NCBI GenBank assembly: GCA_023662705.1
Contig: JAMPIM010000024.1
Coordinates: 1 to 28,005 of the forward strand
Length of the DNA stretch: 28,005 bases
Direction of reading: 5' to 3'
Source of the DNA: Candidatus Gastranaerophilales bacterium
GTDB taxonomy: Bacteria > Cyanobacteriota > Vampirovibrionia > Gastranaerophilales > Gastranaerophilaceae
Part shown: positions 1-6,795 of the stretch, piece by piece
Layout of the letters: every line of letters starts with the position of its first letter
Position numbering within the stretch: position 1 is the stretch's first letter
The notes under the pieces: generated by a model
Told to the model about the DNA's origin: nothing
Databases searched by the model: none
What the model saw: only the letters and a program-made list of their open reading frames with translations
Translations under genes and position numbers: made by a program

Positions 1-139
1 AAGTACGAAGCCCACCGTAAGATGAGATCTCTCATAGCATAAGCTAGTAAGTCCCGTCGCAGATTACGACGTTGATAGGATGCAGGTGTAAGAGTGGCAA
101 CATTTTCAGCCGAGCATTACTAATAGGACGAGGGCTTTT
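1..139 (+). rRNA. rrl: 23S ribosomal RNA, 3' end (partial)
   Basis: The first ~139 bases match the conserved 3' end of bacterial 23S rRNA: the block around 70-100 (GATAGGATGCAGGTGTAAG) and the block around 116-135 (TACTAATAGGACGAGGGC) are typical of the last part of domain VI. The gene starts before the window. The 3' end is placed by similarity only, so it may be off by several bases. Confidence 0.93.
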
Positions 140-270
140 TCTAATTAGATTAAGAGTCTAAATTTAGATAGTCATTAAAACGATTGCGAAGTTTATATCT
201 TATGTGATTTTGAGTGCACGACAAGTGCAGATGGTTAAGAAGCGAATAAGCGGACTGACCAAACGCAAGC
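140..270 (+). other. 23S-5S internal transcribed spacer without tRNA
   Basis: About 130 AT-rich bases separate 23S from 5S. I see no tRNA cloverleaf. The spacer holds two perfect palindromes, TCTAATTAGA (140-149) and TCTAAATTTAGA (157-168), which can also pair with each other, and a small stem TGCAC/GTGCA with a five-base loop (215-229). These are plausible pre-rRNA folding or processing structures; that role is inference. Confidence 0.6.
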
Positions 271-389
271 TTGTTGGTGACCAAGCAAGAGGAAACCACC
301 CGTTCCCATCCCGAACACGGTCGTAAAGACTCTTAGCGGCGAAAATACTTGGAGGGCCACTTCCTGGGAAGATAGCTCGTTGCCAACAT
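271..389 (+). rRNA. rrf: 5S ribosomal RNA
   Basis: The sequence contains the hallmark 5S core CCCGTTCCCATCCCGAACAC (298-317) followed by the usual loop C/D region. The ends close as helix I: TGTTGG at 272-277 pairs with CCAACA at 383-388. The length of about 118 bases is normal. It is the last gene of the rRNA operon and is followed by a strong terminator hairpin. The exact termini are set by the helix and are good to a few bases. Confidence 0.93.
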
Positions 390-402
390 CTATTTTAGAA
401 TA

Positions 403-439
403 AACAGAGAATTGATAATCTTTCAGTTCTCTGTTTTTT
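403..439 (+). terminator. rRNA operon intrinsic terminator
   Basis: A perfect 9-bp stem AACAGAGAA (403-411) / TTCTCTGTT (427-435) is followed by a T run to 439. It lies 14 bases after the end of 5S. Confidence 0.88.
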
Positions 440-453
440 AAGGATAAATTACA

Positions 454-487
454 AAAAAAGAACCTCCAACAAAAGAGGTTCTTTTTT
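454..487. terminator. bidirectional terminator between rRNA operon and DUF378 gene
   Basis: A 13-bp stem AAAAAAGAACCTC (454-466) / GAGGTTCTTTTTT (475-487) has A and T tracts on both sides, so it can stop transcription from either strand: read-through from the rRNA operon and the leftward gene that ends at 498. Confidence 0.85.
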
Positions 488-497
488 GTTAATACTA

Positions 498-734
498 CTA
501 TAGTCTGCAATCACCATATTCACATGTTTCAATTTCATCAATAGTTTCACAACGATGCATTGTTAAAGCTGTGACAACAGCACTGATACCGACTAAAGAG
601 TAGACAATTCTAGCTAGGACTGTCATGTCACCAAAGATGGCTGCAACAAGGTTAAATCCGAAAAGACCAATAAGCCCCCAGTTAAGTGCACCAATAAGAG
701 TTAAAATATAAGCTGTGTATTTAAGGAATTTCAT
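498..734 (-). CDS. DUF378 family small membrane protein
   Basis: This 78-residue protein has two hydrophobic segments (about residues 5-27 and 40-58). The first carries the IGALNWGLIGLFGFNLVAAIF pattern typical of the DUF378 (YuzA-like) family; the conserved NWGL and GFNLVA parts are clear. The biochemical role of the family is unknown. It has a short C-terminal tail with three cysteines (CETIDEIETCEYGDC), which I do not recall as a standard feature. The start is supported by a near-ideal ribosome binding site, AGGAGGTG, a few bases upstream. It is transcribed alone and leftward, ending at the bidirectional terminator at 454-487. The family call is good; the function is not known. Confidence 0.85.
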   Translation of the reverse strand: MKFLKYTAYILTLIGALNWGLIGLFGFNLVAAIFGDMTVLARIVYSLVGISAVVTALTMHRCETIDEIETCEYGDCRL

Positions 735-826
735 AATACACCTCCTTTCAATTCTTATTATTACCGACCTTTCTATTTATAAATTGGATAAAAGAATTAG
801 GTTGTTTTTCTAATCTTTTATTAAGA

Positions 827-844
827 ATTGTAAATTTTTGTAAA
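827..844 (-). promoter_or_regulatory. HLR1-like operator, site 1
   Basis: On the minus strand the site reads TTTACAAAAATTTACAAT, two TTTACA half-sites one helical turn (10 bases) apart. It matches every position of the HLR1 consensus (G/T)TTACA(T/A)(T/A)NN(G/T)TTACA(T/A)(T/A), which RpaB binds in Cyanobacteria. It lies in the 257-base gap between the DUF378 gene and the LuxR-type gene, about 150 bases before the latter. The match is direct observation; binding by an RpaB-like regulator is inference. Confidence 0.55.
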
Positions 845-991
845 TAATTATTAAATTGGAAAATACATTAATAGGTTCTGGGTGCTTTGTTGTATGATTA
901 GAGTATATTGAAAATTGTTGAGTCGGGACGAACATCTCTATTTCAAAGTTTGTCAGCTTAATAGCTTTTAATTAAGAATAGGAGATTGGAA

Positions 992-1201
992 ATGAACATG
1001 ACAAATGATTTCACACAAAGAGAAGTAGAGGTTTTAAATTTATTATTTGAAGGTTTGAATAATAAGGAAATTGCTTTCAAATTAAATATTTCGATTCATA
1101 CAGTTAAATCGCATTTAGAATCAATTTATCCAAAATTAGGTGTTAATAACAGACTTAGAGCTGTAATAAAAGCTATTGATTTGGGAGTTATTATAAAATA
1201 A
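992..1201 (+). CDS. minimal LuxR-type helix-turn-helix regulator
   Basis: The 69-residue product is almost entirely a GerE/LuxR HTH domain: LTxREVEVL-like start (FTQREVEVLNLLFEGLNNKE), the recognition segment around LNISIHTVKSHL, and the closing KLGVNNRLRAVIKA. There is no receiver or sensor domain, so it resembles stand-alone DNA-binding proteins such as GerE or cyanobacterial PedR, although it has no cysteine and so no PedR-like redox switch. I chose the ATG at 992 rather than the in-frame TTG at 986 because AGGAG at 980-984 lies seven bases before it. An HLR1-like operator lies upstream (827-844), and a terminator follows immediately. The domain call is firm; the target genes are unknown. 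Confidence 0.88.
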   Translation: MNMTNDFTQREVEVLNLLFEGLNNKEIAFKLNISIHTVKSHLESIYPKLGVNNRLRAVIKAIDLGVIIK

Positions 1202-1225
1202 AAAGAGCCTTATAGGGCTCTTTTT
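1200..1225. terminator. bidirectional terminator
   Basis: The stem AAAAAGAGCC (1200-1209) / GGCTCTTTTT (1216-1225) has a six-base loop and A/T tracts on both sides. It separates the rightward LuxR-type gene from the leftward SIMPL-domain gene. Confidence 0.85.
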
Positions 1226-1236
1226 ATTTTATAAAA

Positions 1237-1956
1237 TTATTTAATTTTAAATGATATATTTGCAACAGCAGTTACTTTCTTATCAATTGTTGTTGCGTCA
1301 TTTATTCCCATATCGGATACATCTGTAGAATCTACAGGGGTTATTTGATAAACTCCCATTCTAACTGATTGAATTTTTCCAACACTGTTATGAGTTGCTT
1401 TTAGCATAGATGATGCTCTGTTTTTCGCATCAACGGATGCTTTTTCAAGCAGTGATACTTTTAATTCAGGCAGTTTGGAATAGTTATAAGATACGGCATA
1501 AACATTAATATCAATGCCTTGAGAAATTAAACCGGTAATGTCATTAGAAATTTCTTTAATTAATTCGACATCGTCAGAGCTTATTGTTACAGGTTGCGAA
1601 ATACTATAAGATTCTGTAGTGTTTGTGTAAGCTCCGTTGTAATCTCTTTTATAGTTATAATAACCATTTACGGTTCGTTTTTCTATTTTTGTAATTTTTT
1701 TATCTTGTAAGTATTTTTCTACAATCTTATATTGAGATTGTAATGCGCTGTAAGCCTCAGCTTTGGTAGTTTTCTTTGCATTAATATTAAAACTTAGTGA
1801 GCCTGAATCTGATTTTACGATTTCATAAGCAGAACCTGTTACAGAGATAACATTTCCTGAAAATGAAGTTGAAATCATTTTAGTGCAAACCAATATTGTA
1901 AGAACGACTAAAATACCAACCGTTAATGCTTGCAGCTTTTCAATTCTTTCTAGCAT
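1237..1956 (-). CDS. SIMPL domain (DUF541) protein, membrane-anchored
   Basis: The 239-residue protein begins with one hydrophobic segment (about residues 8-28), acting as a signal anchor or signal peptide, followed by a periplasmic-type domain. VISVTGSAYEIVKSDSG is the typical start of SIMPL/DUF541 domains, as are the later ...KNRASSMLKATHNSVGKIQSV and VTAVANISFKIK segments at the end. The family is widespread in bacteria with no settled biochemical role. The reading frame is open further upstream (to 2010), but the ATG at 1956 is preferred: GGAGG lies six bases before it, and a consensus-like promoter (1982-2010) sits inside the longer version. It is a single gene, divergent from trigger factor. 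Confidence 0.85.
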   Translation of the reverse strand: MLERIEKLQALTVGILVVLTILVCTKMISTSFSGNVISVTGSAYEIVKSDSGSLSFNINAKKTTKAEAYSALQSQYKIVEKYLQDKKITKIEKRTVNGYYNYKRDYNGAYTNTTESYSISQPVTISSDDVELIKEISNDITGLISQGIDINVYAVSYNYSKLPELKVSLLEKASVDAKNRASSMLKATHNSVGKIQSVRMGVYQITPVDSTDVSDMGINDATTIDKKVTAVANISFKIK

Positions 1957-1981
1957 AATTTTCCTCCATATTTTCAAGTTC

Positions 1982-2010
1982 ATTATAGAATGATGATTCA
2001 TAATTTGCAA
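1982..2010 (-). promoter_or_regulatory. promoter of the SIMPL gene
   Basis: On the minus strand, -35 TTGCAA (2005-2010), a 17-base spacer and -10 TATAAT (1982-1987) are followed by a short leader with GGAGG before the ATG at 1956. The same -35/spacer/-10 set recurs at 5263-5291. Confidence 0.7.
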
Positions 2011-2079
2011 TGCTTTACATTTCCCCCCTTTTGTTGTAGCGTATATAGTTGAGGATATATTAGAATAAGGGGACGTATA

Positions 2080-3372
2080 ATGAATACAAAAATTGAAAAA
2101 CTTCCTGAAAATGTTGTTAAGGTTGATATAGAAGTTCCTGCAAAAGATGCAGTTAACTATTATAACAACGCTGCTAAAAGATTAGCACAGTTCGTAAACA
2201 TTCCAGGCTTTAGAAAAGGTAAAGCACCAAGAAATGTTCTAGAACAACACATTGGAGAAGAAAGAATTAAACATGAAGCGTTAGAAAATGCTCTTCCAAG
2301 AATTTTTGCAGATGTTGTGAAAGAAAATGATTTTGATGTAGTAGCACAACCATACGTAGAATCTTACACTTTTAATGTTGGTGAGGATTTAAAAATCACT
2401 GCTAAAATTGAGTTGAGACCTGAAGTAACTTTGGGTGACTACAAAGGTTTGACAGTAGAAGTTGAGGAGTATAAAACTCCTGAAGATGCTTTCCAAAAAT
2501 CTTTGGATAATTTGCTTTCTCAATCAGCTGAAACAGTAGTTGTTACTGATAGAAATTCAGAAGCAAATGATATTGTTGTATTTGATTTTGAAGGTTTTTC
2601 TAACGGTGAAAAAATTGAACACGGTGATGCTAAAAACTATACTTTAGATTTAGCTAATTCAAGCTTTATTCCAGGTTTTGCAGAACAATTAGTAGGAAAA
2701 CCTATTGGTGAAGAGTTTGAAATCAATGTGACTTTCCCTGAAACTTATCATGAAAAGAAACTTGCCGGTCAACCTGCTGTATTTAAATGCAAAATCAATG
2801 AAATCAAAACAAAGGTTATGCCTGAGTTAACCGATGAGTTTGCACAAAAAGTAGGTCCATTCAAAACAGTTGATGATTTAAAAGCTGACATTCAATCTTA
2901 TTTAGATACTCAAAAAGCGGATATTGACAGAACAAATTCTGAAAAAGCTGTATTTGAAAAGGTTGTAGGTGATGCAAAAGTTGAAATTCAGCAATCTATG
3001 ATAGATAGAGAAACTGATCAATTGATAGAAGAATATAAGCAAAAACTTCAAATGCAAGGTTTTACTTGGGATCAAGCTGTTGAAGCACAAGGTTATGACA
3101 ATATTGTTAATGAGCTTAAACAGGATGCTGCTGTAAGAGTAAAAAATTCTCTTGTAATTGATAAAATTGCTAAAGAAGAAAACATTACAGTATCTCAAGC
3201 TGACTTTGGTGCTAAGCTTTCTGAATTAAGCAGAATGTATCAAATTGATACACCTACTATGATTAAGCAGTTATCTCAAACTCCTGGAGTATTCAATGCT
3301 TTATCACAACAAGCATTGAACGAGAAAGTTACTCAGTTCTTGGCTGATAATAATACTGTTAAACTTAAATAG
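2080..3372 (+). CDS. tig: trigger factor (ribosome-associated chaperone / peptidyl-prolyl isomerase)
   Basis: The 430-residue length is normal for trigger factor. The N-terminal ribosome-binding domain contains the signature GFRKGKAPR (residues 43-51), which docks at ribosomal protein L23. An FKBP-type PPIase domain follows at about 155-245 (VVFDFEGFSNGEKI, IPGFAEQLVGKPIGEEFEINVTFPE), then the helical C-terminal chaperone arms. It binds nascent chains at the exit tunnel. The start ATG follows AAGGGG with seven bases between. It is alone here: clpP/clpX, often next to tig, are absent and a terminator follows directly. A possible promoter is TTGTAG-16-TATATT just upstream (weak). Confidence 0.97.
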   Translation: MNTKIEKLPENVVKVDIEVPAKDAVNYYNNAAKRLAQFVNIPGFRKGKAPRNVLEQHIGEERIKHEALENALPRIFADVVKENDFDVVAQPYVESYTFNVGEDLKITAKIELRPEVTLGDYKGLTVEVEEYKTPEDAFQKSLDNLLSQSAETVVVTDRNSEANDIVVFDFEGFSNGEKIEHGDAKNYTLDLANSSFIPGFAEQLVGKPIGEEFEINVTFPETYHEKKLAGQPAVFKCKINEIKTKVMPELTDEFAQKVGPFKTVDDLKADIQSYLDTQKADIDRTNSEKAVFEKVVGDAKVEIQQSMIDRETDQLIEEYKQKLQMQGFTWDQAVEAQGYDNIVNELKQDAAVRVKNSLVIDKIAKEENITVSQADFGAKLSELSRMYQIDTPTMIKQLSQTPGVFNALSQQALNEKVTQFLADNNTVKLK

Positions 3373-3380
3373 TTTTGGAT

Positions 3381-3421
3381 AAAAAGAAAACGGAAGCAAG
3401 ATTGCTTCCGTTTTCTTTTTT
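3381..3421. terminator. bidirectional terminator between tig and the pilin-like gene
   Basis: A long stem AAGAAAACGGAAGCAA / TTGCTTCCGTTTTCTT (3384-3417) has a very small loop and a T-rich end, with A-rich sequence on the other side. It serves tig and the convergent leftward gene. Confidence 0.88.
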
Positions 3422-3430
3422 TTATTATTT

Positions 3431-4315
3431 TTAGATTCTTCTTGGATCCGTTACTTTTAGAATACCGCTAGGATTTTCCCAGTCTCTTCGAGTAGGATTT
3501 GTTATAGGAATATTGCGACAGTCTAGATAAGTAGGTGAGATTGAATTAGGAAGATCACCTTCTCTCTCATTTCCTGCTGCGTCTCTTGTTGTTCTATATT
3601 TAATGCACATTGCTTGTCCGGCAGAACGGAATGTTCTTGGACGATAATTACCTTCAATAACTTTTCCTCTTGTTCCGTCATCTATATAAAAAGCAAGTAA
3701 ATCTTTTCTTGTTTGAATATCATCTACAATTGTGTTTTCATCAATGTTTGTTCTACATTGTGGAGTAGAACCTGTAGGTATTAAAATGTTTTCATAAGTA
3801 TTACCATTATCACTTGTAAAGTTTTCAACGTATACCATACAAATTGTATTAACACCAGGGGTATTTCTATTTCTTTTAACAGCAGGTACTTGCATTCTTA
3901 CGAGATATCTATTTAAAGGATGTGGATTTGCAGCGGTAGGCTGAGTCATTGCACCCATAGGATGTATACGATAATTAGTTCCGTTAGGTGTATCAAAATC
4001 AAGTATTGCAGCTCCGCCTCTATCGCCGACATGTCTTCCTGAAAGAGCTTCAACAACAATTTCAGAAAAATCACATTTATTAGCACCATCAATTACACCC
4101 AAGTTATTTGGACAGTTTAACATTGTCAGTCCTCTGCCATCTTGTGTATGAGATAATACAGAGGATATTGCATAGTATCCTGAATAAATGTATGTATTAT
4201 AAGCTCTTGCTATACCCTTTTTGGCAATTGAAAAGCCCATTGTCGCAATAATAGCTGCGATTGTTACTGCAATTAAAACTTCTGCAAGTGAAAATCCGTG
4301 TTTCTTATTTTTCAT
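3431..4315 (-). CDS. type IV pilin-like protein with prepilin N-terminal methylation motif
   Basis: The 294-residue protein starts MKNKKHG|FSLAEVLIAVTIAAIIATMGFS: a short basic leader, the prepilin peptidase site after Gly7, Phe at +1 and Glu at +5, then about 20 hydrophobic residues. This is the class III signal of type IV pilins and type II secretion pseudopilins. The globular part has six cysteines (NCPNN, KCDFSE, ICMVY, QCRTN, MCIKY, LDCRN), enough for three disulfides, and matches no pilin I can name. Its ATG overlaps the TAA of the upstream gene (TAATG), so the two are probably translationally coupled; GGAG lies eight bases before the ATG. It could be a minor pilin or pseudopilin. No assembly genes are nearby. 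Confidence 0.87.
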   Translation of the reverse strand: MKNKKHGFSLAEVLIAVTIAAIIATMGFSIAKKGIARAYNTYIYSGYYAISSVLSHTQDGRGLTMLNCPNNLGVIDGANKCDFSEIVVEALSGRHVGDRGGAAILDFDTPNGTNYRIHPMGAMTQPTAANPHPLNRYLVRMQVPAVKRNRNTPGVNTICMVYVENFTSDNGNTYENILIPTGSTPQCRTNIDENTIVDDIQTRKDLLAFYIDDGTRGKVIEGNYRPRTFRSAGQAMCIKYRTTRDAAGNEREGDLPNSISPTYLDCRNIPITNPTRRDWENPSGILKVTDPRRI

Positions 4316-5256
4316 TATAAAAGCTCCAGTAATTCTTCGTATGTATTTATTATATCACATGTTATTTGAAAATTCTTGGGAGTTACATTTAAAATTGTAT
4401 TATTTTCTGTAACTGCAAATATTTTTTTCGCTTTTTTAGACATTTCTAAGACAGGAATGCATCCAATGGCATTATAAGGAACTATCAGAAAATCAACGTC
4501 ATCAATTGTGATTCCTTCATTTGTGATAAGTGGTGCCTGGGCTAATCCGATTAGAATACAAGGTAAAAATGTCGGTGTTATATATTCTGCGGAACAACGC
4601 GGATCAACGATATCGGTTGTTATTATACAATCCTCAAATGCAGGAGCATGTGCACAAGGAATTTTAAATTCCTTGGAAATAAAGTGAGATATGATAGCTT
4701 CTACACCGCCAACCGGATCAACACCAATTCCGTTAGTATAATCATCTCCTTGTTCTTCAGGAAAATGACATACAATTGCAATTGCATTACAACCTGAATC
4801 AAGAAGTTTTTGAGCAGCTCTTTTGAGTGTATCAAGATTTTTTACATTTCCTGTTGATGCTCCTGATTTATCAATGAAAAATTCAACACCTACTTCTTCA
4901 TCGGTTATCTCAATAAATGGAATATTAATATCATAGACTGTTTTAACTGCATTAATGGTATTAATATGTATGTTTAAAACTTCTTTTGAAATTGCCTTAT
5001 CAAAAATTACACCAATTGTATTGTCAGCACTTTCTTCAAGACAGCACTTACCTTTAAAAAACTCATCAAGGCTATATCCTTCAACATAAAGCATGCTGTC
5101 GGTTATTCCTGAAAAACATGCAGCATTAACCACATTAGGGTTAACAATAAGTTTATATTTTTTTGATAATTTTCTTGCCCATTTAGCGGCGTCTCCGGCG
5201 AATCCTCCAATGGAGGCACCAACACCTGTTGGGACAATAAATGCTCCAATTTTCAT
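4315..5256 (-). CDS. DUF3326-like conserved protein
   Basis: The 313-residue protein begins MKIGAFIVPTGVGASIGGFAG and continues with NPNVVNAACF and SMLYVEGYSLDEF. These resemble the cyanobacterial/plant DUF3326 family (PTGIGA.IGG.AGDA, HPNV.N, LYVEGY), whose function I do not know. Hydrophobic beta-alpha patterns and acidic motifs (DPVGGVEA, TDIVDPRCSAEY) suggest a soluble enzyme-like fold. I use the ATG at 5256, not the first possible start at 5319, because the family motif starts there and a promoter (5263-5291) lies within the longer form. There is no Shine-Dalgarno sequence; the -10 ends six bases before the ATG, so the mRNA is probably leaderless. It is the first gene of a pair with the pilin-like gene. 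Confidence 0.75.
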   Translation of the reverse strand: MKIGAFIVPTGVGASIGGFAGDAAKWARKLSKKYKLIVNPNVVNAACFSGITDSMLYVEGYSLDEFFKGKCCLEESADNTIGVIFDKAISKEVLNIHINTINAVKTVYDINIPFIEITDEEVGVEFFIDKSGASTGNVKNLDTLKRAAQKLLDSGCNAIAIVCHFPEEQGDDYTNGIGVDPVGGVEAIISHFISKEFKIPCAHAPAFEDCIITTDIVDPRCSAEYITPTFLPCILIGLAQAPLITNEGITIDDVDFLIVPYNAIGCIPVLEMSKKAKKIFAVTENNTILNVTPKNFQITCDIINTYEELLELL

Positions 5257-5262
5257 AAGTAA

Positions 5263-5291
5263 ATTATAATATAATAAGCAAATGATTGCAA
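5263..5291 (-). promoter_or_regulatory. promoter of the DUF3326-like gene, predicted leaderless
   Basis: On the minus strand, -35 TTGCAA (5286-5291), a 17-base spacer and a perfect -10 TATAAT (5263-5268) are followed by only six bases (TTACTT) before the ATG at 5256. The expected transcription start therefore coincides with the A of the start codon. Confidence 0.72.
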
Positions 5292-5312
5292 AATATTTAT
5301 ATGTATTGTAAA

Positions 5313-5340
5313 ATGACAATTGTAATTTGATAGGTATATG
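5313..5340 (+). promoter_or_regulatory. possible promoter of the CNNM/CorC-type gene
   Basis: ATGACA (5313-5318), 16 bases and TATATG (5335-5340) lie seven bases before the ATG at 5348. Both hexamers are imperfect (4 to 5 of 6). No well-placed Shine-Dalgarno sequence is seen, so this transcript may also be leaderless or nearly so. Confidence 0.35.
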
Positions 5341-5347
5341 AGAGTAT

Positions 5348-6694
5348 ATGGACCTGACGGATATATTAATTAATATTTTTGTAATAGCGTTTTTGCTATT
5401 TGTAAACGGATTTTTTGTAGCTGCGGAATTCGCGCTTGTAAAGGTTAGAAAAACAAGGCTGGAACAGCTTTCTAATGAAGGTAATTCTAACGCTAAGAAA
5501 GCTTTAAAGCTTGTAAATGATACTAATAAAATGCTTGCTGCCGCACAATTAGGTGTAACAATTGCAAGTATAGCCCTTGGTTGGGTAGCGGAATCAACTA
5601 TTGTACAATTAATTGAGCCGGTAATTAAACATATTCCTGCTCTTAATTCAGTTGTTGCTGCTCATGCAATTGCAGTTCCTATTTCATTTGTTGTAGTAAC
5701 TTATTTCCATGTGTTGTTAGGCGAACAGCTGCCTAAATGCTTTGCACTAAGACATCCTGACAGCTTAGCTCTATGGGTAGCACGTCCTATGGATTTGTTT
5801 ATAACTCTATTTAAACCTTTTGTTTGGTTATTACTGGTATCAGGTGATAAAATTCTATGTGCATTTCATGTTTCCTCGGACGAAGCTTCCCTTGTACATT
5901 CTACCGAAGAATTGGATATGCTTGTCGATGCAAGTTATAACGAGGGTGTTTTAAATGAGACAGAAGCGGAAATGCTTCACAATATGTTCAAATTCTCTGA
6001 TTTATTGGCAAAACAGGTCATGCTTCCAAGAACTGATATGATGTGCATACCGTCTGATATTTCTTATGAAGAATTGAATAAATTTGCACTCGAGAACCAG
6101 TATACACGTTATCCTGTCTATGAAGGTTCTATTGATAAAATTTTAGGTTTTATTCATGTTAAAGATTTGTATTCTCTTGCTATGAATAAAGAAAACTATT
6201 CTATTGATAAATTAATTCGTCCGTTGATGCTAGTGCCTGAGACAATGACACTTGATAACTTAATCCTTGAATTCAAAAAAACTCATACCCAGATGGCTGT
6301 TGTTATTGACGAATTTGGCGGAACTTCAGGTTTGATTACTTTAGAAGATGTTCTGGAAGAAATTATCGGTGAAGTTCAGGATGAATTTGATGAGGAAGAG
6401 GAAGTTGACATCAAAGAAATTGCTGAGAATACTTATATTGCTAATGCAATGATGAGAATTGATGAATTGGTTGATTTCTTTGATTTGAATGAAGCTCAAT
6501 TTGAAGAAGATGATGTTGAAACTATTGCAGGGCTTGTTGTGAAATTATTAGGCAGAATTGCAATTGTTGGCGATAAAGCATCTTTTAACGGTTTGACTTT
6601 TACTGTAGTAGAAGTTGATGGTGCTCGTGTTACTAAATTAGAAGTATATAAAGAACCTGTAACAGAGGCTGTAAGCACATCAGAAGAAAATTAA
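5348..6694 (+). CDS. CNNM/CorC (HlyC/CorC) family membrane protein
   Basis: The 448-residue protein has the full layout of the family. A DUF21/CNNM transmembrane domain comes first (about residues 1-190, with NGFFVAAEFALVKVRKTRLEQL and the conserved LGVTIASIALGWVAE). A CBS pair follows (about 215-340; MLPRTDMMCIP, RYPVYEGSIDKILGFIHVKDL, AVVIDEFGGTSGLITLEDVLEEIIGE). The CorC/HlyC C-terminal domain is at about 350-438. Relatives are linked to magnesium and cobalt export or Mg homeostasis; the old name hemolysin is misleading. The N-terminus at 5348 gives the normal family start. It is transcribed divergently from the DUF3326-like gene. No terminator is obvious after it. The specific substrate cannot be told from sequence. 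Confidence 0.93.
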   Translation: MDLTDILINIFVIAFLLFVNGFFVAAEFALVKVRKTRLEQLSNEGNSNAKKALKLVNDTNKMLAAAQLGVTIASIALGWVAESTIVQLIEPVIKHIPALNSVVAAHAIAVPISFVVVTYFHVLLGEQLPKCFALRHPDSLALWVARPMDLFITLFKPFVWLLLVSGDKILCAFHVSSDEASLVHSTEELDMLVDASYNEGVLNETEAEMLHNMFKFSDLLAKQVMLPRTDMMCIPSDISYEELNKFALENQYTRYPVYEGSIDKILGFIHVKDLYSLAMNKENYSIDKLIRPLMLVPETMTLDNLILEFKKTHTQMAVVIDEFGGTSGLITLEDVLEEIIGEVQDEFDEEEEVDIKEIAENTYIANAMMRIDELVDFFDLNEAQFEEDDVETIAGLVVKLLGRIAIVGDKASFNGLTFTVVEVDGARVTKLEVYKEPVTEAVSTSEEN

Positions 6695-6696
6695 GC

Positions 6697-6714
6697 TTTG
6701 TAAAATTTTGTAAA
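6697..6714 (-). promoter_or_regulatory. HLR1-like operator, site 2
   Basis: On the minus strand the site reads TTTACAAAATTTTACAAA, again matching all 18 positions of the HLR1 consensus, with half-sites 10 bases apart. It lies in the 101-base gap between the CNNM/CorC-type gene and the unknown gene at 6796, starting two bases after the stop codon of the former. Confidence 0.5.
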
Positions 6715-6795
6715 ATTTATCCTTTTTTGCGCAATAAAACTAAAATAAATTACTTTATATATTTGTAGTGTAATAGTATGTAAAGGTGTTATAGT

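Noticed and set aside
235..510. A 91-codon open frame on the minus strand across the 5S gene and terminators
   Set aside because: It is antisense to 5S rRNA and covers both terminator hairpins; no ribosome binding site and no protein-like composition.
957..976. Inverted repeat CTTAAT/ATTAAG just before the LuxR-type gene ribosome binding site
   Set aside because: Six A/T-rich pairs with an eight-base loop would be weak at growth temperature; not enough to call an RNA switch.
2015..2031. On the minus strand a G run followed by ATG-TAA, resembling a start-stop regulatory element
   Set aside because: It lies upstream of the predicted transcription start of the SIMPL gene, so it would not be transcribed with it; most likely chance.
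2902..3198. Open frame antisense to trigger factor
   Set aside because: Phe/Asn/Tyr-rich shadow frame inside a well-supported gene; similar shadow frames antisense to ligA, rpoB, rpoC1 and rpoC2 were dropped for the same reason.
5306..5326. Two TTGTAAA/T elements between the divergent genes, a possible fourth HLR1-like site
   Set aside because: The half-sites are 14 bases apart, not 10, and do not fit the consensus spacing.
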